Source: Streptomyces sp. ISL-94 | GTDB taxonomy: Bacteria; Actinomycetota; Actinomycetes; Streptomycetales; Streptomycetaceae | Assembly: GCF_018614075.1 (NCBI RefSeq) | Contig: NZ_JAGGOZ010000098.1 | Coordinates: forward strand, 47,747-111,746 | DNA length: 64,000 bases | Direction: 5' to 3' | Part shown: positions 1 through 12,000 of the stretch, in pieces | How the letters are laid out: each line of letters opens with the position of its first letter | Position numbering within the stretch: position 1 is the first letter of the stretch | Made by a program: the position numbers and the translations under genes | The notes under the pieces: model-generated | What the model saw: the letters and a program-made list of their open reading frames with translations, nothing else | Told to the model about the DNA's origin: nothing | Databases searched by the model: none

Positions 1-3000
1 AGGTCGCGGGTGGAGCGGGCGACCACCGCGAGCCGGGCGGCCATGGGGACGCGGGCGACCTGGGAGGTGTACGCGAGCGAGGCGAGCGACGGGGCGGGCA
101 CATCCGTACCGCCGGCGCCGATGCCGGCGCTGCCATGGTCCGCGTCCGCATCCGTGTCCGCGTCAAGGAACTCCACCATCGCGGCGGCGTACCGGCGCAG
201 GGCGGCTTCGTCCCTGCCCGACAGCAGGAACACCTCCTCGGCGTCGTCCCGCAGCGGGGCCGGGGGCGCGCTGGCGGGCGCCTCCTCCAGGACGACGTGT
301 GCGTTGACGCCACCGAAGCCGAAGGAGCTGACGCCCGCGCGCAGCGGCAGGGGTGCGCCGTCGGCGTCCGCGGGCGCCCACGGGGTCGTCTCCCGTACGG
401 GCCGGAACGGCGTACCGGTGAGGTCGATCAGCGGGTTGAGCGTCTGGAGGTGCAGTGTCTTCGGCAGGGTGCGGTGCCGCATCGCCAGCACCACCTTGAT
501 GACTCCGGCGACGCCTGCGGCGGGTTCCAGGTGGCCGATGTTGCTCTTCACCGTGCCGACGCCGCAGGGCGTGGCGGGTCCGTCGGCCAGGGTCCGGTGG
601 GCCCGGACGAGGCCGTCGATCTCCACCGGGTCGCCGAGGGCAGTGCCGGTGCCGTGGAGTTCGGTGTAGGACACCGTCCCGACCGGTACCCCCGCGTCCT
701 GGTAGGCCTCGACCAGCAGGGCGGCCTGCGCCAGCGGGTTGGGGGCGGTCAGCGACGAGGCGTGCCCGCCGTGGCCGACCGCGCTGCCGCGGATCACCGC
801 GTGCACCCGGTCGCCGTCGGCGAGGGCGCGGGAGAGCGGCTTGAGGACGAGTACGCCCACGCCCTCCCCCTTGACGTACCCGTCGGCCGTGGCGTCCAGG
901 GCCTTGCAGCGGCCGTCCGGGGAGAGCACCCCGAGCTGGTTCCCGGCCACCACGGTCTGCGGCGAGAGCACCAGGCTCACGCCGCCGGCGACGGCGAGCT
1001 CGCTCTCCCCCGCGCGCAGGGCCTGGACGGCGCGGTGCAGCGCCACCAGGGAGCTGGAGCAGGCGGTGTCGATGCTCTCGCTCTGGCCCTTGAGGTCCAG
1101 CAGGTACGAGATGCGGTTGGCCAGGATGGTCCGCGCGAGCCCGGTGCCCGCGTGGGGGTTGACCTGCTCGCCGCGCAGGACCATCGACTCGTAGTCGTTG
1201 AACTGGACGCCGGCGAAGACGGAGACGCGGCGGCCTGCGAGCCGGTCGGCCCGGCAGCCCGCGTCCTCCAGGGCGGCCCAGGTGTGTTCGAGGAACAGCC
1301 GGTGCTGCGGGTCCATGACCTCCGCCTCGGCGGGCGAGATCTTGAAGAACCGTGCGTCGAACCGGTCGACGTCGCTCAGGAATCCGCCCCAGCGGGCGGT
1401 GCCGCCGAAGCGCCGGGACACCTCCTGCCAGTCCCAGCGGTCGGCGGGTGTCTCGGTGATGAGGTCCTCACCGTCCCTGAGGTGCCGCCAGAACTCCTCC
1501 AGGTCCGCCGAGCCCGGGAAACGTCCGGACATGCCGACGATGGCGACGGCGTCCTCCCGGGCGGGCGTGGTGGAAGGAGCGGTGGAGAGGGAGGGAGTGG
1601 AGGCGGTGGTGACGGTGGTGGTGGCGGGTCCGGCGGCCGGTTCCGCGCCCACGGTGGCGGGCGTCCGGGTCGGTTCCGCCAGGGAGGGGTGTTCCGCGAG
1701 CAGGTGCCGGGCGAGCCTTTCGACCGTGTTCTCACCGAACAGGGTCGTCGTCGGCACCGAGACGCCGTAGCGCTCCTCCAATGCCACGGAGAGGGACTGG
1801 AGCCCGAAGGAGTCCAGTCCGTACTCCCCGAAGCCGGCCTCCGGGTCGAGCGCCTTCGGCGCCAGGCCCAGCAGTTCGGCGACGAGCTCCCGCAGCCGCT
1901 CGGTCAGCTCGCCCGCGTGCACGGGAGCGGCGGGAGCGGAGGGGGCGGGCGCCGGGGCGGCGGGGCGGGCGCGGTGCCCGTGCTCCCGGATCCGCATCGC
2001 GGCGACCTGCTCGCGCATCCGCTCGGGCGCTCCGGGCAGTACGGCGACCTGGGGGCGTCCCAGCCGCAGGACGAGGTCAAGCAGCCGTTCGCCCTCCTCG
2101 GCCTCCAGGTAGCGGAAGCCCGTCTCGGCGAGGTAGCGGCGCTCGTCCTCAGCCTCCACGTGCATGCCTCCGGCACGCCACATGGGCCAGTCGACCGAGA
2201 CCGTGTGCCCGCTGCGGCGGCCCGCAGTACGCAGGGCCGCGCGCTCCTCGGCGAAACCGTCGAGGTAGCGGGCGCCGACGGCGTAGTCGACCAGGCCGTA
2301 GTCGCCGAGCTGCCCGGCCAGCGAGGAGTACAGCACGAACAGGTCCAGCGGTTCGTCACGGGTCACCTCGTCCAGGACACGGGTGCCCTCGAAGCGGGCC
2401 CGCAGGTGGGAGCGGAACTCCGCGAGGTCCTTGCCGGGCAGCGGAGTGCGCGAGGCGGTCGCCGCCAGGTGGAAGACCCCGTGCAGCGCGCCCCACTTCT
2501 GCTTGACGTCCGCCACGACGCGGGCCATGGCGGCCCGGTCCTCCACGGACGCCTGGAAGTAGGCGACGTCGCCGACAGCGCGCAGGCCTGCGAGTTCCCC
2601 GGCCCGGTCCGCGGCGGAGGAGCGGCCGGTGAGCGCCACCCGGGCGCCGCGCGACAGCAGGGTACGGGCGAGCAGCAGCCCGAGGCCGCCCGTGCCGCCG
2701 GTCACCAGGTGGACGGCCCCCGGACGCAGCGGGGACTCCGTGACGGGGCTCGGGTCGGCCTCCGTGAGCACGCGCACGGTGCGGCCGGTCACGGAGAGGC
2801 GGACGGCTGCCGAGGAGAGCCGCTCGGCGGCCACCTCGGCGAGCAGGGCGGCCGGTTCGACCCGGCCGGCGACGCGTACGACACCGAAGGCGGTGCCGGG
2901 CAGGGCGGCGCGCAGCGAGGTGTCGAACCCTCCCCAGGCCTCCGCCATGGCGCCCTCCGGCACCAGGACCTGGATCCGCGCGGCGGCCCGGGAGGCCGTC

Positions 3001-6000
3001 ATGGCGCGTACGAGCAGGAAGGCCGACTCGATGCCCAGGTCCGTGCGTTCGGGGTGGAGCAGCGGCCACTGGTGCACGATCCGGTCCGCTCCGGCTGCGA
3101 GCAGCCGGGCGTAGTCCTCGGCCTCGCCGGGGCGGATCGTGACGGTGGAGCCCTCGTCGGCATACGCCGATCCGGCCCGTACGGTCACGGCGCCGGGGAC
3201 CGGCAGGTCGCCGAAGACCAGCACCCGGCCCGGGTGCGGGGCGGCGGGCGGCACGGGCTCGGCCACCCATGCGGCCGTGAAGAGGCTGACGGGTGCCCGG
3301 CCGGCGGGGCCGTCGGCCGCCCCGGAGCCGGAATCGGCAGCGAGCCCGGGAGCGGATGCGGCATCGATCCGTGCGGCGGACCCGGTGTCGGCCTTCGGCC
3401 CGGTCGCCGGGACGGCCGCGGTGGCCGTCGCCGGGACGGTGGCCGACGCGGCCGGAGCCGCCGGAGCTCCGTCGGAGAACCAGTACCGGTCGGCGGCGAA
3501 GGGGTACGGCGGCAGCGAACGCAGCTTCGGCGTCCGCTCCCACCGGGCGGACCAGTCGACCGTCGCGCCGCGCACCCACGCGGCGGCGGTCTCCTCGTCG
3601 CCCCGCCCGTCGAACGGCGCACGGTCGGCGTGCCGTTCCACGCGCCCCTGGTGGATGCCGGCGAGGTCCCCGGCGAGGTAGCGGCGCAGGGTGTCCACCG
3701 CGTGCTCGCCCGAGTCCGCGACGAACGCGAGGCGTTCGGCGTGTTCGGTGCGGCCGGACTGGAGGGTACGGGCGGTGCCGGCGAGGTCGTGCTGCCAGCC
3801 GTCCCGGGTGTCGACGAGGGAGTGGGCGGCGGCCCGCAGCCGCTCCGGGTCGCGGGCGGAGAGGACGAACACCGCCGGGCGGCCGGAGGGCGCCGGTTCG
3901 TCCGCCGGATACTCCTCCAGCACGACATGGGCGTTGACCCCGCCGTAGCCGAAGGAGCTGACCCCGGCGCGGCGCGGGACACCGGGCGCCACGGGCTTCC
4001 AGTCACGTGCCTCGACCGCGATCTCGCAGGCCGTGCCCTCCAGCGCCAGGTGGGGGTTGAGTTCCGGGCCGTGCGGGTCCCCGGTGATCCGTCCGTGCCG
4101 CATCGACAGCAGGACGCGCAGCACGGCGGCGATGCCCGCGGCCGGCTCCAGGTGGCCGATGGTGTTCTTCAGGGCCCCCAGGGCGCAGTGCGGGGCGGCC
4201 GGGGCGGGGTGGCCCCAGTCACGGTAGAGCTCGGCGAAGGCCTGGCGCAGGCCGTTGGTCTCGGCGGGGTCGCCGATGACCGTGCCGGTGCCGTGGGTCT
4301 CGACGTACCCGATGGTCGCCGGGTCCACGCCCGCCTCGCGGTGGGCCTTCACGATCACCTCGGCCTGGCCGCGCGGGTTGGGCGCGGTCAGCGAGTTGGA
4401 GCGGCCGCCGTGGTTGACGGCGGTGCCGCGCAGGACGGCGAGCACCGGGTTGCCGTCGGCGCGGGCGCGGCTGAGCCGCTTGAGCACCACGGCTCCGACG
4501 CCCTCGCCGCGCACGTATCCCGCAGCGTCCTTGTCGAAGGCCCGGCCCACGCCGTCGGGGCTGAGCATGCCGGCCCGTTCGAGGGAGGCGAAGGTGACCG
4601 GGGAGAGCATGAGGCTGACGCCGCCCGCGATGACCGTGTCGCAGTGTCCGAGCCGCAGGGCCTCCGCCGCGCGGTGCAGGGCCACGAGCGAGCTGGAGCA
4701 GGCGGTGTCCACGGGTTCGCTGGGGCCGCGCAGGTCGAGGTGGTACGAGATGCGGTTGGCCAGCATGGAGGGGGTCAGGCCGGTCGAGGAGTAGGCGTCG
4801 GTGGCCGTGTCCGAGCGCTGCACGAGCTCGGCGTACTCGGACGAGCCGACGCCGACGAACAGGCCGGTGTCGGTGCCGGCGAGGCGGGTCGGGTCGATGC
4901 CCGCGTCCTCCAGCGCTGACCACACCGTGCGCAGCAGCAGCCGCTGGCGGGGGTCCATCCAGCGGGCCTCGCGGGGCGAGATGCCGAAGAACAGCGGGTC
5001 GAAGCGGTCGATGTCCGGCATGAAGCCGCCCCGGGTGATCCGGGTCCGGTCGGGGTGCAGGGCCGGGTCCCCGTAGTGGGCGCGGCTGTCCCAGCGGTCG
5101 GCGGGCACTTCGGAGAAGAGGTCGCCGCCCTTCTGGAGGGCCGCCCAGAACTCGTCAAGGTTCCGTGCGCCGGGCAGGGTGCCCGCCATGCCGACGATCA
5201 CGACGGGGTCGTCCTCGGCCGGCAGGTCCCGCGCGGGGCCGGCCGACAGGGGCGCGGCGGCGTTCGGGTGCTCGTTCTCCAGCCACTCGGCGAGCGCGGA
5301 GGGGGTGGGGGTGGCGAGCAGCTGGTCGGGGCCGATGGGCACGCCGAAGGCGTTGGAGACCTCGTCTGCGAGCCGGATGAGACCGAGGGAGTCCAGGCCG
5401 TGCTCGTGGAAGGAGTCCGCCGGGTCGAGGTCGGCGGGGGCGTATCCGGTGACCGCGCCCAGCAGGGTCAGTACGGCGGCCCGGAGCCGGGCGCCCCTGG
5501 CGGGGGCGTCCGCGGTCCCTGATGCCGTCGGGGCCGTGGGGGCCGCCGGGGCGGCGAGGGCGGCCGGGGTGACGGCGTCGATCCAGCAGCGGGTGCGCGC
5601 GAAGGGGTATCCGGGCAGGGACAGGGCCGCTACCGGACCGGGCCGGCCGGCCTCCCAGTCGAAGACCTCTCCCGCGGCCCAGCGGCGGGCCGTGTCGTGT
5701 GGATCCGCCGCGGAGGGGCGGACCGCGGCCCCCGGCTCGGCCGTCACGACGCCGGTGTGGCCGCCGGGCCGTCCGGCGAGGAACGCGTCGAGCGCCTCGG
5801 CGAGTTCCCCCGCCGACCGTGCGACGACGGCGAATCGGTGGGCCATGGCCTCGCGGCCGGTCTGCAGGGTGCGGGCGAGCCGGACGAGGTCGACGCCGTC
5901 GCCGCCCGCGGCGCGGCCCGCGAATTCGCGCAGGGTGGTGCCGCCGTGCACGGAGCCCGCCCCGACCGCGTCGCCGAGGCCCAACAGCCGCACCATCGTG

Positions 6001-9000
6001 GCCGGGTCCAGGCCCAGTTCGTCGAGGGGTTCGTCCACCGCCGTGACGGGGACGCCGGCCGCGGCCGCGATGTCCCGGGGATCGGCGCCGGTGCCCGTCG
6101 AACCCAGCCAGGTCCGCATGCCCGCGACGACGCGGCGCAGGCCCTCCGCGTCCCGCGCGGAGAACGGGAAGACGTCCGGTCCCGCCGCGGCATCGGGCCA
6201 CGGGTCCGGTGTCCGGTGCTCCTCGACCACGAGGTGGGCGTTGGAGCCGCCCGCACCGAAGGCGCTGACGCCCGCACGCAGGGGCCCGGAGCCCTTCCAG
6301 GGGGCGAGTTCGCGCTGCACCCGGAAGGGCACGGTGTTCCAGTCGACGGCCGGGTTGAGGGCGTCCGCGTGCAGGGAGGGCGCCAGTTCGCGGGCCTTCA
6401 TCTGGAGCAGGACCTTCGTGAGGGCCGCGATGCCCGCGGCCGACTCCAGGTGGCCGACGGAGGACTTGACCGAGCCGAGCGCGACCGAGCCGGCCGGCAG
6501 GTCACCGAAGGCCCGTACGAGTCCGGCGACTTCGGCCGGATCACCCAGCTGGGTCCCGGTGCCGTGCGCCTCGACGTACGAGATCCCGTCGGCCGGCACT
6601 CCGGCCGTGCGCAGGGCCTGGGCGATGACCTCGCCCTGGGCGCCGGGGCTGGGCACGGCGAATCCGCCCGTCTTTCCGCCGTGGTTGACGGAGCTGCCGA
6701 GGATCACGCCGAGGATGCGGTCCCCGTCGCGCTCGGCCGCCGCCAGCGGCTTGAGCAGGACGGCGCCGACGCCCTCACCGGGCACCATGCCGTCGCCGTC
6801 CGCCGCGAAGCTGCGGCACCGCCCGCTCTCGCCGGTGAACCCGCCGGCCGCCAGCTGGCGGTACTTGCGCGGGTGCGGGGCGAGGTTGACGCCGCCGGCG
6901 AGCGCGTAGTCCGCCTGTCCGGACGCCAGGGCCTCGCAGGCGAGGTGGATGGCGGTGAGGGAGGAGGAGCACATGGTGTCGACGGCCAGGCTCGGCCCGT
7001 GGAAGTCGAAGAAGTACGAGACGCGGTTGGCGATGGACGCGTAGCCCATGCCGCCGGCGAGGCCCCGCTCGTCCTCGAACAGCTGGTAGTGCCCGTACAT
7101 CACGCCGACGTACACGCCGACGCGGCTGCCCCGGAGGCGGGCCCGGGTGTAGCCGGCGTCCTCCATGGCGTGCCAGGAGGTCTGGAGGAACAGCCTTTCT
7201 TGAGGGTCAGTCAGTTCAGCTTCCCGCAGGGACATCTGGAAGAAGCGGGGGTCGAACTCGTCGATCCCGTCGAGGAATCCGCCCCAGCGGCTCACCGGCC
7301 GGCCGTCCGCGTCGGCGGCGGCCCGGTGGTCCCAGCGGTCGGCGGGCACCTGGCCCACACAGTCGCGGCCGGACCGCAGGTTCTCCCAGAAGGCGTCGAG
7401 GTCCTCGGCCTGGGGGTAGCGGCCGGCCACGCCGACGATCGCGACGCGGTGGTCGGCGGCCGGCACCGGCTGCGCCGGGCGCGCGGCCGGACGTACGCCG
7501 GCAGCGGGCGCCTGGACGGCCGGGACGGTGCCCGGCACGGGGGCGGAAACGGCGACCTGCGCCGGGGCGGGCTCGGCGGCGGGCTCGGGAAGGAGCGCGC
7601 GCACCCGCTCGGCGTGCCGCTCGACCAGGTAGTCGGCGACCTCGCGGACGGTCGGGTACTCGAACAGCAGGGACACCGGCAGCTCGCCCATGCCCTCGGC
7701 GAGGACGTCCACGATGAGGGGCACCGTCAGCGAGTCGACGCCGAAGTTCTCGTACGTCTCGTCCAGCCAGAGCCGCTCGCGCGGCACTTGGAGGATCTGC
7801 GCGAAGGCGTCCTTGACGTACTCCCGCGCGGCCTCCAGCAGCGCGTCGCCCTCCGTGCCGGACGGCCCGGCCGAGGGGAGCGGGGGCACCGCGGCGCGCG
7901 GCGACGCGGCGGGCGCCGCGGCGGCGGGAGCCGTGCCGCCCGGTGCGGTCTCCGCGACCACCACGTGCTGGCTCAGCCCCTCGTCCGCCGGCACGGCCCG
8001 GCTGCGCGTGAAGCCGGCAAGGGCGAGGGCCTTGCGCCATCCGGGCGCGGAGAGCAACGGGGAGCCGGGCAGGCGCAGTTCGGCATCCTCGTGCAGCCAC
8101 CAGCCGTCGAGCAGGCCGAAGGTGAGGGTGGCGGTGAGGACGTTGCTGCTGGCCTCGTTGAGGACCAGCCGTCCACCGGGCTTGAGCAGCCGGGTCACCG
8201 CGCGCAGGGTGGCGAGCAGGTCGGCGGTCGCGTGCAGGACGTTGGCCGCCACGACCAGGTCGGCGCTGCCCGGGGTGAAGCCCTGGGTCTCGGGGTCCGC
8301 GGAGATGTCGAGCCGCTGGAAGCGGACGTACGGGTGCGCCTCGGCGAACCGCTGCTCCCCGTGCCGAAGGAAGGCGCGGGAGATGTCCGTGTAGACGTAC
8401 GTCACCTCCGTGCCCGAGGCGGCGAGGGCGGGCAGGACGCTCGCGGTGGTGCCTCCGGTGCCCGCGCCGATTTCGATGACGGTGAGCGGGCCCTGGTGGC
8501 GGGACAGCAGGTCCTGGACGGCGCCGACGACGAGTTCGTTGGCGCGGTCGACGACCGGGCTTCCCCGGTAGGCGCCCTCGACGAGGGCGCTGGAGCCGCC
8601 CGGGAACATCACGTCGGTGGCGCGGACGGTGCCGCGCAGCACGCCGAAGAGGTTCTGCATGCAGGGGCGCAGCAGCCGGTCGAAGCGGTTGAGCGCGGGC
8701 TTGCGCTCGCACAGCTCGACCAGGTCTCCCTCGGGGTCCTTGGCGGCCTCGCGTCCGGCGGGGACGAGTGCTCCGCCCCGGTCGTCGAGGAAGCCGCCCT
8801 CGGTCAGCTGGCGCAGGAGCTCGGCGAAGAGCCTGCGCTGCGCGGGGACGACGGCCAGCCGTTCGGCGAGGGCGGCGGGCTGCCAGCTCTCGGCGTCGCC
8901 GAGGAAGACCCCTTCGCGACGGAAGAGCGTCCACAGCCAGTCGCACATGACCTCGGTCAGGCGGGCGTCGTCGGCCTCGGTGAGCAGCCGGGCGACCGGG

Positions 9001-12000
9001 GGGAGCTGGGCCAGCGACGGCACCAAGGCCACGTCGTCGGGGGGCGTCCCCGTGCCGGACGTCGTGGTGTCCGGGCCGGCCGGTTGCCCGGCGGTCCGAC
9101 GCGGCTGGGCGCCGACCGCGGCGAGTGCGGCCGCGTCGGCCTTGACCACGACGACCTGGCGGTCCTCGCGTCCGAGCACGGCGTGCACGGCGGCCATCCC
9201 CTCCTCCGGGGTGATCGAGTGGATTCCGGTGGCGGCGAGCCGCTCGCGGTAGCGCTCGTCGGCGACGATGCCGACGGTCCCCCAGTAGCCCCAGTTGATG
9301 ACGGCCACCCGGGCCGCCAGCATCCAGTCGAGGTGGTGGGCGAAGGAGTCCTCGAAGGTGGATCCGGCCGCGTAGTTGCCCTGGCCGGCACTGCCGGACA
9401 GGGCGACCGCCGAGGAGAAGAAGAGGACGAAGTCGAGGCCGCCCACGCCTCTCAGGGCGGCGTGCAGTGCGACCGAGGTGTGCGCCTTGGCGTCGAGGAC
9501 GGAGCGGAAGGTCTCCTCCGTCATCGTGGCGACGGTCTGGTCGCGCAGGACGATCGTGGCGTGGAAGACCCCGTGCAGGGCGCCGTGGGCGCTCCTGGTC
9601 CACTCGACGGCCTCCCGCAACGCGGCGGGGTCGGTCGCGTCGGCCCTGCGGTAGGAGACGAGGGTGCCGTCCGGGTCGATGGCGCGCAGCCGTGCGCGGC
9701 GCTCGGCGTCGAGTTCGCTGCGGCCGAGGAGGACGACCTTCGCCCGGTAGCCGCGCACCAGCCATTCGGTGAGTTCCAGGCCGATGCCCCCGGCCCCGCC
9801 GAGGATCAGGTAGGTGCCGTCCCGGCGGATCCGCTCCTGCGGGGGTGTGAGGGCGACCGGGACGAGCCTGCGGTGGTGGAGCACGCCGCGGCGCAGTGCG
9901 TAGGGGCCGCCGGCGGGGGCGTCGAGCACGTCCGCGGAGGGCGCGTCGGCGGAGGAGCGGTCGACGACGGCGACCTGCCAGCGGGGGTGTTCCTGGGCCA
10001 GCGACAGGGCCAGGCCGTGCAGGCCGGCCGCGTACGGGTTGGCGACGGGTTCGCCGGCCGTGGTGAGGGCGTCCTCGGTGACCACGGTGAGACGGACGGC
10101 CGAGCGGGTCCGCTGGAGGACCTTGGCGAGCCGGAACAGGGTGAGGACACCGCGTTCCTGGGCCGCTTCGAGCGCGGCGGTGTCGTCCGTCGCGCCCCCG
10201 GCACGGGGGGCGAGCAGGATCACGTGGTCGGGCCGGCCGGTGGCGGTGGCGACGCGGTCGTGGTCCAGTTCGACGACCGCGCCGCCGAGGCGGGCGCGCA
10301 GGGCGGCCGCCAGCGGCGCCGAGTCCGGTCCGCGCACGAGCCAGGTGGTGGCCCCGTCCGGGAGCGGTTGCGGGGAGCGGCCGGACAGCTCGGTCCAGCG
10401 CGGTGCGAACATCAGGTCGTCCGCGGCGGCCGCCGCCGCGGCGGAGACGGCCGCTGCGGCGGGGGATCCGGCCGGCCGGGCCTGGGCGACGCCGGGCGCG
10501 GGCCGCAGCGACAGGTCGCGCAGTCGCACGCGGATGTTCCCCTCGGAGTCGGTCAGGGTGAGGTCGTAGCGGTCGGTGCCGACGGTGCTCACGTGGGCGT
10601 ACCCGAGGTCGGTCACCGGGGCGTGGACCTCGGCGGCGGTGAGGGCGTACGGCACCATCGCGGGGCCGTTGTCCCGGTCCCGGAGGACGGCGAAGGCGTG
10701 CAGGGCGCCGTCGACCACCGAGGGGTGGAGGGCGGAGCCGGCGAAGCGGGCGGCTTCGGCGGGGATCCGCAGGCGTACGAGTGCCTCTCCGTCGCCCGCG
10801 GCGATCCATTCGACGGCCCGCAGGGCGGGGCCGTAGAACAGCCCCGCCGCCGTGAGGTCGGCGTAGAGGCCGGCGCCTTCGTGGCGGCTGCCGAGGCGGG
10901 CCCGTACGGCGTCGATGTCCAGGGTCTCCCCGGCGGGGGCGGACAGGGGCTCCACCCGGCCCTCGGCGAGGAGTTCGCCGGTGTCGTCGCGCAGGTCGAA
11001 GCGCGTGCCGGTCTCACCGCGGCGCAGCCGTGTCCTGGCCGTGCGCTCGGCGCCGGCCACGACGAAGGGCCGCAGCCAGCGGACGTTCGACAGTCGCAGC
11101 CGCTCCCCCGCCCCGGCCGCCTCGGCGGCGGCACGGGCCATCTCCAGAACGGCGGCGGCGGGCAGCAGGCGGGTATCGCCGAGCCGGTGGCCGCCGATGT
11201 AGGGGTGCTCGGGGGCGAAGGCGGTCCGGTAGGTCAGGCCGTCCAGGCTCTCGGCCGGGTCGATCGCGTCGAGCAGCGGGTGCACCGGACCCGGTGCGGT
11301 CCGCTCGGCGGCCGGTACGGGCGGTACGGGCGGTACGGGCGGCGACCAGATGGTGTCGGTGAGCCAGCAGCGGAGTTCCTCGAAGGGGTAGCCCGGCAGC
11401 GGCACGCGGCTGCCGTTCCCCGCCGGCCACGTGACCGGGGCTCCGGCGGCCCAGGCGGCGCCGATCGACGCCGGGTCGCTGCTCGTTGGGGCGGCGGCGC
11501 GGGAGCCGGCGCGGCCGCGGGCACTACCGGTCCAGACTCCCGTCGGGTCGTCCCCGCGCAGCCGGGCCACCAGCTCGGTGACGGTGGAGGCCAGGACGAC
11601 CATGCGGTCCGCCCACTCCTCGCGCCCCTGCTGGAGGGTGAACGCCACGTCCGCGAGGCGGGGTGACGATCCGTCCGCCAGGCCCCGTTCCAGGGCGTCC
11701 GCCAGTTCGGCGGCGAGCACGGAGAGCCGTTCGGGCACCCGGGTGGAGAGCGGGAACAGGTACGGGCCGGGCTCCTGCCCGGCGGCCGGCGGGGCGACGT
11801 ACTCCTCCACGACGAGGTGGGCGTTGGCCCCGCCCGCGCCGAAGGAGCTGAGGCCCGCGCGCCGGGGCGCGCCCTCGGGCCGGGGCCACGGGGCGAGGTC
11901 GCGCTGCACGTGCAGCGGGGTCGAGTCGAAGTCGATGTTCGGGTTGAGCGGGTCCGCGTGCAGCGAGGGCACGAGCCGGCCGTGCCGCATCTGGAGCAGC

